This document shows, in pieces, positions 46,501 to 58,442 of a DNA stretch of 64,000 bases. Position 1 is the stretch's first letter. Every line of letters starts with the position of its first letter. Below the pieces are notes generated by a model. It was not told the DNA's origin and did no database searches. It saw only the letters and a program-made list of their open reading frames with translations. A program made the position numbers and the translations under genes. The DNA comes from Lanius collurio (Eukaryota; Chordata; Aves; Passeriformes; Laniidae): NCBI GenBank assembly GCA_020086605.1, contig JACBWW010000093.1:912218-976217 (forward strand), given 5' to 3'.

Positions 46501-47853
46501 TAGATTTTCACCAGAACAAGCTGGCAAACATCATCTGACGTCCCTGGCTCAGCACAGCTGGGAGCCAGACTTTGCTCCAGGTGCAGCAGAGCTGGATCTC
46601 AGCTATGGGCTGCATGCCCAGCAGTGCCTGGGGACAGCGAGGGGACCAGGCCCTGCAGAAGCCACACAGAGGGAACTTTATCTCCGTGCAAAACGTGTTG
46701 CATATGACAGAGTGAATTTCACCCCTGGAGAGATTTTTTTTCCCCCTGAGACCAGGTTTGCTGAGCTTAGGTCTGAAATGAGGGACCATAATAAGTCCAT
46801 TAACTTCAGAGGAGTTATCCTGAGCACACAGTTCGACCTGTGATCCCTCATTTTACAGAGGGCTAAACACAGAGAGGATGTAGCAGTGGAAGTGAGAGAA
46901 CCTCTGCCATTTTGCACGGCTGTGATGTGAAAATCAGTGCTGGGGTGAAAGTGGGGTTATGTGGGACTTATTTCACTGACTGAAACACGTGGTCCTGGTA
47001 ATCAAGCTTCTCATGCTGTAGCTGCTCTTCCATTCTGCAGGAGGGAGCATGGGGTGTCTTACACCAAAGGGTGTCTGGGGACATGGAGTATGTGTGTTGG
47101 GGGTGTCCCTTGACATGGGGAGTCCTGCAGTTGGGTGTCCTGTGATACACCCAACCACACAAGGTATCCTCAATTAATTGCTGGCTATCCCAGAGAATGG
47201 GAAGTCCTGATGACACAAGTGTTGATACAAGACATTGAGCACCCTGGGAAGAGACACTTTGGGTGGATTTTTACCGGGTACCAGCCTGGCTGGCTGCAGG
47301 GAAATGTCTGCAGCCAGGCAGAAAGCAAAAAAAGGTCCCAGCACTGGGGCCCCAATAATGAAGAAACAACCCTGCAATTTGTAGCTGAGTCCAGGGTTTT
47401 GGAAGCCCATCTTGTGGGCTTTTGAAGTGCAAACCAGCACAACACCCCCCATTGCCCAGCTCATCCTGGGAACAGCCCCAGCCCTTTATGTCACCTCCAG
47501 CACAGAAGGTTTCCTGGACCCCTGAGCAAAGCCCCCACTGGACACTCGCACAGACGAAACTGCTGAGCAAGATCAAACACAAACCATTCCCCAGGCTCCC
47601 CCCTGCCTGCTCCAGCTGCCCGATAATCCCTCCAGCTGAAAGGGAACCTGAACCCTGAGTGGTTTCGTGCACTGGGAAATGGAGCTGAGCCCCCAAACCC
47701 TCTTTGTGCTGGGATAATGGTCCCGGTGCCTTCCATCCTCACACTGTCCCACTCCCCACTGGCACCAACCAGCCGGGAAGATGAGCTCTGGAGCTGTCAT
47801 CGCTCTGAGCTTCAATCCAGCATAACCCAAACTTTTTGTTTAAGGTAGTAGTT
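43591..47853. other. Unique non-coding sequence (4.3 kb)
   Basis: No gene, RNA or repeat family was recognised. Minus frames at 44,171-44,761 (196 codons) and 44,404-44,709 contain hydrophobic runs but no domain and overlap plus-strand frames. Confidence 0.5.
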
Positions 47854-47889
47854 AAAAAAAAAAAAAAAAAAAAGAAAAAGAAAAAAAAA
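47854..47889. repeat. Poly-A tract with G interruptions
   Basis: Twenty A, then G and further A runs. The 200 bases on either side do not show a recognisable retroposon or flanking target duplication, so its origin as a retroposed tail is not supported. Confidence 0.9.
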
Positions 47890-48789
47890 GCAGCATATGT
47901 CTTTGATCTTGAATAAAGCTTTTATCACAGCGCCTTCAGTCCCGGTGAGCAAAGGGGATTATCTTTCTCTCGCACAAAAGTTCACCTCCCGGTGCAGGTC
48001 AAGGGAGGAAGATTTCACTGGAGTGGGAGGCGTTTTCTCCAGGGCATTCACCTCAAGTCCGGCAGGCAGCTGCTCCCAGGGAAACCTTTTTACGAGCTAA
48101 CCTACTGCTTCAAATCCTTTCACATGCAAAGGAAACAAAAATAAGAACCCTCCAAAAGAAAGAAGCGGGTGCAAACTCCCTGACAATCACTGCCAGCCTC
48201 ATTTAGCAGCAAAGACCTCAGCCAAGCATCCTGACAGCTATCCTAACAGCCAGTGAACAGCCAGGACTCAGGGAAGTCTCTTGAGGTTGTGTCCTGGCCC
48301 AAACCCAGCCTGCATGCCACCAGAGAGGGACTGGATTTAGCCTTGTGCGTGGTCTGGTCTGGATCTGGCCAAGGGTGTCCCCATCATGCTGCTCCCCATG
48401 GTGGGCAGGCTGCATCCACGAGGATCATCCCTTTGCCCACAACAGGTCAATGCTAGAGGTGCTGGCTGCCTGTAATGGGGCTCATTACCTGTGCTCTGGG
48501 CAGCCCCCCTGCTCTCACCTGCCCTGCCTATGCATCAGGGAGGCAGTGCCAGATAATGGGATTTACTGAGAGTGCCTCAAAACTGCTGCCTGTTCTCAGG
48601 TTCTGGCAAGAACTGGGGGCAGGAGGCAGCATCCCCAGCCCACTGTAACCTGGCCATGGGGGCACACAGGTGTGGCAGGGCTGCCTGAGGTGCAGCTCCC
48701 ACCTCCACTCACAGCCATCGGGAGCCATGGGGAGCAGGGTGCTGCTGGCCGCCTGGGGAAGGAAGAGTGCTGTGGTGGAGGCCCAAGTT

Positions 48790-48935
48790 CTCCCTCTCCC
48801 AGGACATTAATTGAAGTGACAAATATGCTTTGACATCAATTATGTTGCTTTCTTGTTCAGCCAAGAAGTAATTAACTTAAGTGAAGCAATTAGGTAAGGT
48901 TATCAAGTGAGGTTTGCAGCACCTTAAACAAACAG
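48790..48935. promoter_or_regulatory. Homeodomain-motif cluster (candidate conserved element)
   Basis: CATTAATTGAAGTG, ACATCAATTATG, AAGTAATTAACTTAAGTG and GCAATTAGG occur within about 120 bases. At least four TAATT/CAATTA cores are evenly spaced among other AT-rich words, and no simple repeat unit is present. Confidence 0.35.
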
Positions 48936-49789
48936 CTAGTTGGGCTGGGAAGGAGTGGAGATAAGAGGGGATAGGATGACACTCCCAAAAGGGACCTGGG
49001 TGTCCCCAAGGGCTGAGGCTGCTGCAGGCATCAGTTCAAGGGGGAAATTCTGCGGCAGGGATGTCTGGAGTGAAACATCCCTCCTCCCATCCGTACCTCT
49101 GAAATTGTCCCTGCTGCTCTTCTCAGGACACAGGCAAAAGGAAAAGACACAGCCCCAGGGGTCTGCTAAGAGCAGAGGTAAGAGATGAAGTGATCGATGG
49201 GGACTCCCACTGTGTACAAGAGACTCAGACAAGCAGGTCTCAAAGCATTTGCTGATAATAACAGGTGAGGCAGAGGATGGAGATGGACACTCAGTGATGG
49301 ATTCCCTGCAGGGACAGCAAAGACACAAGTGACTGTGTCTCATTCCCAGCCTTCTCTACTAGAGGAGCAAGAAGGGCTGGGGTGTTCTGCTAGGACAGAT
49401 GGTCACAGGGCACTGTCCCATGGAAAGGTGGCATGGAGAGAAGTGCCATGGCCCCGAAATGCTCCTGGAAGCCCCTCTGCTCCCAGGACCCATTACTTTA
49501 CAAGAGACTTAAAATTCTGAAAACAGTCCCTCAAGAATGACAGAGTCAGCACAGCCATGCCAGGCACCAGCCCACTGTCATGTATGGAAATGGATGGTGT
49601 GTCCCCCAGCCAGTGCCACCCCCTCGGGCAGTTGGCACAGCCACACCTCACTGGGGCACGGTCACTGTTCAAAGACCCTTTCAGATTATTTTCTCCATGG
49701 TCCATCCAGTCTACTGCCCTACCTTTCAAGCCAATGAACTGCTAAATTTTAAGATCTTATTTCCAGATTTCAGCAGAATCCATGGCACA

Positions 49790-49935
49790 ATCCACTTTTA
49801 AAGGTTGCTAAGGCGCCGAATCAAAATGCAATATAAATCATTAATGCACCCCTGTGTCGCAATGAAGCTGGAGTATTTTAATCACTAAATAATGAAGTCA
49901 ATACTCACAAATCTCAGCTGCCATTAGAAGATTCA
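49790..49935. promoter_or_regulatory. POU/Hox-motif cluster (candidate conserved element)
   Basis: AATCAAAATGCAATATAAATC is followed by ATTAATGCA, TTTTAATCACTAAATAATG and CCATTAGAAG. ATGCAATATAAATCATTAATGCA is a near-palindromic octamer-like region. No reading frame or repeat unit explains it. Confidence 0.35.
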
Positions 49936-50104
49936 CATGCCTCCGTGCACCCTGCTGGAGAGGAAATTTTGCAAGTGGACTGGATTTGCCCAGAGAAAGT
50001 GCAGGCAGGAGCACCGCAGCAGCGATGGGACACGAGTGGCTGGGTTTTGCAGCTCAGTTTTGTGACCAGCAGTGAGTCAGCAGCCTGCTCTGAGCAGCAT
50101 GATA

Positions 50105-50388
50105 GACTTTTTACAAGGGCATGTAGTGACAGAACAAGGGGGGATAGCTTGAAACTGAGAGACAGAAAATTTAGATTAGATATTAGGAAGAAATTCTTCC
50201 CTGGGAGGCTGGTGAGGGCCTGGCACAGGTTGCCAGAGCAGCTGTAGCTGCCCCATGTCTGGAAGTGTCCAAGGCCAGGCTGGACAGGGCTTAGAACAAC
50301 ATGGGCTAGTGGAAGGTGAACACAGGGGGTGGAATGGGATGAGCTTTAAGGTCCTTCCAACCCAAACTTCTTTGGGATTCTGTGATTG
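50105..50388 (+). mobile_element. CR1 LINE 3' fragment, plus strand
   Basis: TTTTTACAAGGGCATGTAGTG, ATTAGGAAGAAATTCTTCCC, the GGTGAGGGCCTGGCACAGG segment, TGTCTGGAAGTGTCCAAGGC and a degenerate core (CACAGGGGGTGGAATGGG) lead to GGATTCTGTGATT. Its plus-strand frame at 49,945-50,247 is accidental. Confidence 0.92.
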
Positions 50389-51607
50389 CTAAAAGAAAGA
50401 AAGTTGATCTAACACATGACATGGTTCCTGGTAGGAATAACAGTAGCAGGAGCATTTACAGCTTGGATGGGCAATGGGGTTTTGAAGTAAACACTACCAG
50501 GCTGCTCACGTTGGTACCAGGAGTTTTGTCCACTCCCACTGAGGAAAGCCCAGAGAGGGAATGTCCTGCATCCAGGACCAGACACCATCCTAGGGCTGGA
50601 AAAGTCCTGGAGACAACAGTGTGGAGAGAAGCAGAAAGGGCAGATGCAGAAGCTGCTGAACAGAAGGCAGAAGGGCAAAGTCAGAACAGCTCTGTGAATG
50701 CTGGGACATGCCTGCAGGCAGCAAGAGCCACTGTGTCCCCGGCACAGATGGAGCATGTGGCTTGGAGCTGCAGCAACCCTGAGGGTGGGAGGAGGCTTGG
50801 CCCTGCCAAGGAAAAGGGGAACAGGCATCAGGCACTACCGAGTAACAGCAGCTTCCTCAAAAAAAGGAAACCCCTGGAAGTCCAGCATGAGGATGGCAAA
50901 CAGCCACAGGCAGCACGCAGGCTGAACACAGAGAAGTGCCAATGTCTCTGCCTGCCCCTGGATGTTCACAGTGATGCACTGCTCAGGGGTGTGGTCTCAT
51001 CACTTCTAGGACATACCTCGTGGTGTCTTGGACTGTGACGACAAGCCTGAGGCCCCAAAACTGCAACGGGGCTGTCATCCAGCTGGGTGTCTGAGTACTC
51101 CTGGAACCTGCATGGTCAGATGGACATCACCAGATGAGAGGGACAGAGGCCCAGGAGAGAAGGACCCATCATTTGATACCTCCAGAGCTGGGTCCAAATC
51201 ACATTAAGACAGAGCTGGTGGGACCTGTGGGAAGTGGAATAGGTGAGAAATTGCCTCTTTGTTTCATCATAAAAGGAGAAGCAGTTATAACAGTGCTCTC
51301 ACAGGGCTACTTCAGTGGGCACAGCGCTGTCAAATGGTCACCTGAACCACAGGAAACCTCCCTGGCTTTGCACAGAGCAGACCAAACCACACACCCTGGA
51401 TAAGTGGCATAACTTTGAGTCAGATATTCCTCCCTCAGGAACCTGGTGAGACAAATTGTCTACCTTGAGTTGTCCTGCTCCATCCTGTCTTGGCACTAGG
51501 ATTGCACTGGAGCACACACTTAAAAGTCTTTTGGGTTTTGTCCGTTTTTTCTCTAGTTTTAAAATGGAAGCAGCACTCTTGAGTTCAGGGTTTACTTAGA
51601 CTGCAAA
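50389..51607. other. Unique non-coding sequence between two CR1 copies
   Basis: A plus frame of 218 codons (50,382-51,038) begins in the CR1 tail and has no domain. Nothing else was recognised. Confidence 0.5.
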
Positions 51608-51899
51608 GGGACATTTTCAAGGGCATATAGTGACAGAACAAGAGGAAATAGCTTTAAGGTGAACAAGGGTAGATTTACATTGGATATGAGGAAGAAAATC
51701 TTCCCTGTGAGGGTGGGGAGGCCCTGGCACAGCTTGCTCAGAGAAGCTGTGGCTGCCCCATCCCTGGAAGTGTCCAAGGACAGGTTGGACAGGGCTTGGA
51801 GCAGCCTGGGAGAGTGGAAGGTGTCCCTGCCCATGGCAGGGGGTGGAACTGGGGGGCTTTTAGGTCCCTTCCAATCCAAACCATTGTATGGTTCCATGA
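51608..51899 (+). mobile_element. CR1 LINE 3' fragment, plus strand
   Basis: ACATTTTCAAGGGCATATAGTG, AGATTTACATTGGATATGAGG, GGTGGGGAGGCCCTGGCAC and CCCATGGCAGGGGGTGG are followed by a worn tail (TTGTATGGTTCCATGAG). It is a direct-orientation relative of the copy 1.2 kb to the left. Confidence 0.92.
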
Positions 51900-51989
51900 G
51901 AGTTCTCTGTTCTAGTTAGAGAAACACTGCCAAAGCCATGGATTCAACCCTCAGGGGAAAAATGGAAAAGATCTGTTAAAAATTTGCAC

Positions 51990-52070
51990 TCACAGAATCG
52001 CAGAGTAAGTGGAGGTTGGACAGAAGCTCTGAAAATCACCTCGCTCACCACGACCCCCTGCTCAAATCAT
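51990..52070 (-). mobile_element. CR1 LINE 3' end, minus strand (short, diverged)
   Basis: TCACAGAATCGCAGAGTAAG, GTGGAGGTTGGACAGAAGC and ACGACCCCCTGCTCAAATCA resemble the reversed end of a CR1 subtype. It is short and diverged and lies 90 bases from the preceding copy in opposite orientation. Confidence 0.6.
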
Positions 52071-52222
52071 TGCCGTGCCTTTTTCTCCCAACTTCACTAA
52101 GCCCTCGGAGATGTCACACTGGTGGAGCTGGTCACAGCTCAGGGTATAACAGCACAAGAGGCACAGCAGGACACACAGGTGGCGTCCTTCTATAGGTGAC
52201 ATCAACATCAACAGTGCCCATC

Positions 52223-52701
52223 TGTCCTGGGTTGCAGTGTATTCTATTCCTTGCCTCCTCCCTCTGGGCTATCTCTCTGTCCATGGCCCATCAACACCTG
52301 GCCTTATGACTCATCATCCCATTGTGAGATGCTCCCCCCAGGAAGAGGAACCGAGCATTCCATCCTGCATATAATCTGAGATTCCAAACACCACAGACAC
52401 CTTTCCACTGGATTCCCAGAGGACAGGAGCTACACAGACACTGCTGGACCTTCCGAGGAGGAGCAGACCTTTTCTACAGGATCACCGCTTCAACAGAACC
52501 ACATCCACCACTTCAGGAGGACTGCAGCGACCACTTCATCGGACTGCTACCACCACCCTGACTAACAGGGTGTCAGGTTTGTATCCTGACTGTCAGTTTA
52601 ACCCAGTGTTTTCTGCATTTATTTATTTATTTTTAAAATTTCTCTCTTAAATTGTTATTCTGACTTGGTACCTCCCACTGGTTTCTTTTCAAACTAGTAC
52701 A
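52223..52701 (+). mobile_element. Solo LTR candidate of a songbird ERV
   Basis: Starts TGTCCTGGGTTGCAG and ends CAAACTAGTACA. Five-base flanks CCATC (52,218-52,222) and TCATC (52,702-52,706) differ by one base, consistent with a worn target-site duplication. GCATATAATC near 52,367 could be the TATA box. The stretch with AGGACTGCAGCGACCACTTC and CTGACTAACAGGGTGTCAGG resembles, from memory, a common passerine ERVL-type LTR. No polyadenylation signal is perfect and no internal retroviral genes adjoin. Confidence 0.62.
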
Positions 52702-53337
52702 TCATCAGATATCACTTCTGCTTCACTCTTTTTGAGACCATGATTTAAAGTTGGTACTTCCTGGAACAGCTCCCCTAGACAAGAGGGGCCTGGAGCAAGT
52801 CCTGCCAACCAATCCCTTAATTCATTCCAACCTGGACAACACCACAGGCTTTGCAGTAGTGTAACAGGGTTTGGCCCTCCAAAAGTGATGGCCAAACTAT
52901 TTACTTTAAATCTGAGGGGATACAGTGATCCAAAGGGATTTCTTTCCCCCTCAGGCTGCTGCAGAAGTGTTCAGGTGGGTGGCAGAGGATTTTCACCTTT
53001 AGTGCATGAGTCCAGTCACCTCTGAAGAGGGGACCCTGAGTGATCTGGATCAGCATGGCAAATCCCATTTCCTCATCGATTTTCTTGAAGGATGCTCTGG
53101 AGGCAGCTGGGTGTATGTATTCGTGTGAGCAAGGGATATTAGAGACTCATGCCGTGAGATTATAACAACCCAAAGGTTGTTCTCTCCTAAACCCCTCTTT
53201 TAAGGCGTTAACGACTTAAAAAAACCCACCTCTTTGTGCTGGAGATGTCTCAAGCTTCATCACAGGCGAAAGGTTTTTTTGGGGAAACCTGAGCCAAAAT
53301 CTCTGTGGCTGTGTTCTGCATTATCTGAGCTTGTATT
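52702..53337. other. Unique non-coding sequence
   Basis: No gene or repeat was recognised between the LTR and the poly-A tract. Confidence 0.5.
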
Positions 53338-53361
53338 AAAAAAAAAAAAAAAAAAAAAAAA
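53338..53361. repeat. Poly-A run (24 A)
   Basis: Uninterrupted A run inside otherwise ordinary sequence. It is the source of the lysine stretch in the plus frame at 53,234-53,896. No retroposon body was identified beside it. Confidence 0.95.
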
Positions 53362-56300
53362 GAAAGTGAGGCAGAGGAAGCGCTCCCTGGTAATACTGTT
53401 TGTCATAATCCTCTTCTTCCATCATCCTGCCCAGCAACAGCTGCCTGGCTGTACCCCTGCTCCTCTGAGAATAGGCTCATGTGTGCACTTTCCTGCCCTC
53501 CCCTTTCCCACTGGAGCCATCCAGTGTCCTGACCCACCTGTGTATGTAAGATACCCTCCTAGACCATCCCTTGGGCAGGCAGCCAGGAAACTCTTGCCCC
53601 CCATCACCTCCCTGCTGCCTCCAGTCTGGACCAGGCTGATTCCCCAGTGCTCAGTGCCAACAGGGCCATCAGCAGTGCCAGGACAAGGCAGGAAGCAAGG
53701 AGACTCAGCAGTTATTCTGGCCATGATTCCACAAGGGTGTGAGGGGAAACCTCATCCAATCTGTCCAGCATGTGCAGTACAGAGTGTAGACTCAGCAGCA
53801 GAGCTCACTGAAGTCAGGGAGGGACATGGCATGGCGGGCAGGGCCAGAAGAAAGAGGAGCAATCCCTCGATGAGCAGACCTGCCCTAAACACATGAGAGC
53901 AGAAGGTGGGGACAGCTTCCCTTCAGAGCAGGGAGGGAGACTGCCCCAGCCCTCATGACTGCCCCAAAGTAAACAGCTTCTGCAGGAGAAACTGCCAAAG
54001 GCTTGTTCAGGGTCCTCAGAGCTCCAGCAGTGTGCTTTCCTCCAAGGCACTGCCATCAGTGCTGGGGCTCGGCGAGGCACAGGGCCAAGCCAGCAGAGGT
54101 GCTCAGAGGATCAGAGATCACTGGAGATGCCCACGTCTGAACCCTCAGTGCCCAGTCAGTGTCCCCAAGGGATTAGAAGATCCTACAACCCCTGCTGAAG
54201 CCCATCACCAGCTTGGGGCTCCATTCATCCCCCTGACCTGCAGCAAATGATTCCAGCTGCTTTTGCTCTTTCTGCTTCCCATCATGGCAGACAGGAGTTT
54301 CCATATTTAAACCAACACCACTTAGCCCCTCCTCAAATTACAGGTCTGAGTAATCCCCTCAGCCCAGGGGAAGGGATTGTTCCCAATAGGAGACCTCTCC
54401 CTGCAAGCATCCGGCCTGAGCACAGCCCCAGGAACGAGCTTGTGACACAGAAAAAGGAAATTGCGTTCGATCGCTCTGGCAAGGTTGAGCTGCCTGCTCC
54501 CTGAGGGGAGAGGGAAGTGCGGGATCCCTGCTGGTGTCACAGGGTTCTGGGAGGAGGAGAGGAGCTGGGCAGGCTCAGGGACAGGAGTGCAGCAGTTGGC
54601 AGCATGTGGGGCTGTCCCAGGGCCGTGTCCCACATCCCTACATGGGCCATGGCTGATGCATGGAGGAGTGTAGGGACCCTGAGCACCCCATCACTTCCCA
54701 GAGCTGTTTCAAGATGCTCAAAATAATCTCTGGAGTGTCTGCAATTCTCTGCCAAGTGCTGAATCATCTTCCTGCAATGTTTGCATTAGGAATGCAGGAG
54801 TGGTAGAGCCCTTTGCAGAGAGAGACAGGGAGGTGGGGACAGGTACTGGCACCGAGCAAGGAGAGTATCAAGAATGTGCTCCCTGTGCTACCTGCTCTTC
54901 TGGCCCTCCTAAGTGCCAACATTTGGCAAACACCTGGGCACATTCCAGAGGGCCACAGGCAAAGAATCTGGACACATGGCAAGGCTGAAGGTTTGGTTTC
55001 ATCATCATGAAATGAGTCACTGTGAATCTCTAAAGCAAGTCCAGCCTGTCCTCATCCTCCACTAGAGCTGTAGGGAGACCCAGCCTCACTTGTGCAAAGC
55101 TCCTGGAATCCCAAATCCAATCCCCTACCATGGGTTCCCATCAACTGCATCAACTCCTGGCCAGCTGTACCACCAATGATCTGAACCAGCTCATTGGGGG
55201 AAGAGCAATGCCTCACCTTTAAAACAGAAAAACCCTCAGAACCACAGAGAAATGCATGAGTAAAAGGGGTGTATTTATTTAGACTTTGACAGAAACTTTG
55301 ATAGAATCCTAGACTGGGGGATTTGAAATCTTTCAGCATATCCTGGTTACACACAAGGACACGAGAACTCGTGTGTGTTTAATAGATCTACTGAGATGTG
55401 GCAGATAGCAAAGGATTATCTGGGTTAGTCCATGTGAGAGGCTGGAGGGAGCTGCAGAGGGAATTCACTGCTCACAGAGACTGGCTGTGAGGCAAGGGGA
55501 ACGCAGTGTTGATAAATGGGAGTTCATACTCACTATGGGGATCATCTGACCTGCTCCTGAGTACCACCAAACTCACCATCATCTATAACCCCACTGGAGA
55601 AAGCCCTGTGCCTACTGGACAGCTCAATAATAACAGCTTTAATAATGGTCAGAGAAAAAAGAAACAACTTCAGGTCTGAAGTGCAATGTACTAAACCAAG
55701 GTGATGTTAGAATGGCATTAAGATCAATGGATGGGGCAGCTCCACTCTAAGCAATGTCTCACTGGACCCTCTGAGCTGGAAAATATAAAAAGAACACAAG
55801 ATGGATAAAGAGAATGACTCCCACCCTTGTAATTGCCAAGGGATCCTTCCAGCCATCCCACCCATCCTCTACCCAGCACAGAGCCCTCCTTGTGACTCCT
55901 GCACAAGGCCAGAATGGGATTTACCTACAGCTGGAGACTTTCCAGTCTCTACAGAGAGCAGAGCACGAGCAGGCACATGTCAAGAGGTGCCACCTCAGCA
56001 GGATGAGCTTTGGGAAGAAGGTCTGGGTGATGGCAGATCAGGGGAAGGTGGGTAGAGAGCTGGGGTGAGCCTACAGTGAGACCTAGTCCAGGTGAAGGAC
56101 AGCAAAAGAAAGGGAAAAGGGTGGCTGGTGAGGGCTGGAGCTCAATTCTTCCCTACCAAAGTGCTGGCCAGAAGGCCAAGGTCATTGTGTAGGTGACATA
56201 TGGCCTTGGCCTCCTTGGGCAGAGAAAGCCAGATTCACATGTCAGGGAAAGACATCATCACACCCGTCAGCAGGTTCAGCACAGCTGGAGGGGCACGGAT

Positions 56301-58261
56301 TATCTCCCCAGGCAGCCTGAAACCTGAGGCAGGGCTCTACTCACCTTATTTCAGCCAAGAGGAGGAGGGCAAACTCCATCTCCAGCAGGAAGCCTCCAGT
56401 GGGTGGAAGACCTGTGGGCTGAGACAATTTTGCACAGTCCCAAGCTAGATCTAATCTATCCAGACAGACCCATTTGTTGGCAGCTCCTTTGTGCTGCTAG
56501 CGAGGATGTGCACACCAGACCCATCCTGGCCAGCCCTCCCCATCAGCAGGAGGCTCTGGGGTCAGCAGGAAAAGGTCTGGGAGGCACAGAGAAGAGCTTT
56601 CCATATGCTGCAGGGCTCTAAGCATCCCTGACCCATGGGATGAAGGAACATAAGCCAACAAACTCGACCCTGAGCTCCCTGGGAGCAAGACAGGGACTGA
56701 CTGCTCCCATTGAGAGTGGAAAGGTCACTGTCTGGACAGCCCACAATGCTGGGCATCTCCAGGGTGTCCAAGACAAGGGAAATATGGCACATCTAAGCAT
56801 TTGTGCTCTGCACAGATGGGCCCTGACTGGTGTTTATGCCCTTCTGCCCTTCAGAGAGCAGAGATGGTTGTGAGCACCAGCACAGGGGTGAAGACTGCCA
56901 CCAGTTCACTCCTCAGCCACCCCAAGCAGTGTGAGCTCCTTCACCCTTGTGTTCAATGGCAGATTTCCCACCTCTTGACTCATGCTGGTAGCTGTTTCCT
57001 GCACAGCCTCCAGTTTGTCATTTACATGTCACATGCTGCTGTGGGTGCGCAGCTGTATGCAATGGCTCGTCATTGCAGCAAGCTCAGAGCAGGGGCAGCA
57101 GGGAATGCCTTCTGACTTGCCAAAAGCAGCTCCTAAAGCCCCCAGACATCGCTCAGGGCTCCGCAGTTCCGACCAGCAGCCCTCAGGACGCTGTCACACA
57201 TCCTGACCAGTCCCCTCCTGTCCCCATGCAGCCAGCCTGACATTTCGCAGTGCTGAGCTGCTCAACTGTGCCCCTGTGCTGGGCAATTCAAGTCCTACTG
57301 CTTCTTACTGCTCCTCCAGCCTCTGTCTCTGCAAGGGCTTTCTGTTTCCTCGCAGGTCACAGAAACAGGTGCCATGGCCCAACCCATGGGTGTGTCCCAG
57401 CCCCACTCCCATGGTAGATGACAGCTCTGTACCCCAAATTACAAAGCATCCATGTGTCTGCTATTATATGGACTAAGAACTACATTTTATCAGGTTGCTT
57501 AACACGATTAGAAGTCTGGGTATATTTCCTGCTTTGAATGATCATAAACAGTGCAGGGAAAGGAAAGCGAGACTTCTGCTTCCAATAAAAGGAATTACTG
57601 TGCTAACACAGGAAATCAGGAATTGTGGTGACTTACTGAAGAGGGCCCCATGCAGCTGATGGTGCTGGGGCTCAGGCACATAAATTGAAGCTGGAGAGGC
57701 AGTGAGTGCCCATCAGCCAACCTGCTCCTCCCCAGGACAGAAGGTTACCAAGCCCATCTCCTGAGGACACACCTCAGATCCCACTGTCTGCAGCAAACCA
57801 CCAAAATCTGGGAAAGCCCCTCTGGCTGTGGAAGCATCTTATTTCGGAGCTGTGAAAGGGCACTCAGGTTTGCTGAGCTGCATGGAGGCCATTGGAGACA
57901 TCATTTCCCTTTTCCAGTGCCAGAATTCACTGGGAACATGCTGGCAGCCTGCCAGATCAATAATAACATTTGCCAAGACATCAGCATCATCTGGGGCTGC
58001 TTGTCCAAATCACAAGGAGGGTTTTCAGACCACTGGTACCCATTCTCCTCCTCCTCTCCTCCACAAGAGGCTTCAAGGAACACCCAAACTGCCTCTGTGC
58101 TTCCACCACCACCATCCCTCACTTCTAGCAAGCAGCAGATCTTTCCACCTAATTATGGACAGGTTGGATTTAAAAATAATAAAAACCTTAATCCCAAAAC
58201 GAAGCCTGGAGCACTGAACTTGCATAAACTGTTAAAATAACAGCTGAGGACTGTGAAACAA
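53362..58261. other. Unique non-coding sequence (4.9 kb)
   Basis: No gene, RNA or repeat family was recognised. The longest frame (220 codons on plus, 53,234-53,896) is split by the poly-A run. Other frames are under 140 codons and overlap on both strands. Confidence 0.5.
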
Positions 58262-58286
58262 CACTTTACATGGGAAATGTAAAGTG
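58262..58286. repeat. Perfect inverted repeat (10-bp arms, 5-nt loop)
   Basis: CACTTTACAT, GGGAA, ATGTAAAGTG: both arms pair without mismatch. As RNA it would form a short hairpin. There is no T run after it and no adjacent gene, so a terminator role is not supported. It could also serve as a symmetrical binding site. Confidence 0.9.
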
Positions 58287-58442
58287 AGGGCTGCTCAGGG
58301 TACTACTGTCCCAGTGCACTCTGCCCTCTTCCAAAGGATCCCATACCAGATCAAAATGGGGAGTTGTGCAGAAAACAGACATTTCCCAACGGTCACAGGC
58401 TTAGTCCTGCACTCTAAATGGCACCAATTAATGCAAGAAGAT

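Larger units (their letters stand above)
47890..50104. other. Unique non-coding sequence with two AT-rich blocks
   Basis: No gene was recognised. Two enhancer-like blocks inside it are listed separately. Frames such as 48,936-49,343 on minus lack domains. Confidence 0.5.

Noticed and set aside
47854..47889. Processed pseudogene tail
   Set aside because: No gene-like sequence precedes the A tract and no flanking duplication was seen.
53234..53896. 220-codon plus frame with a lysine run
   Set aside because: The lysines come from a 24-A run; the remainder has no domain.
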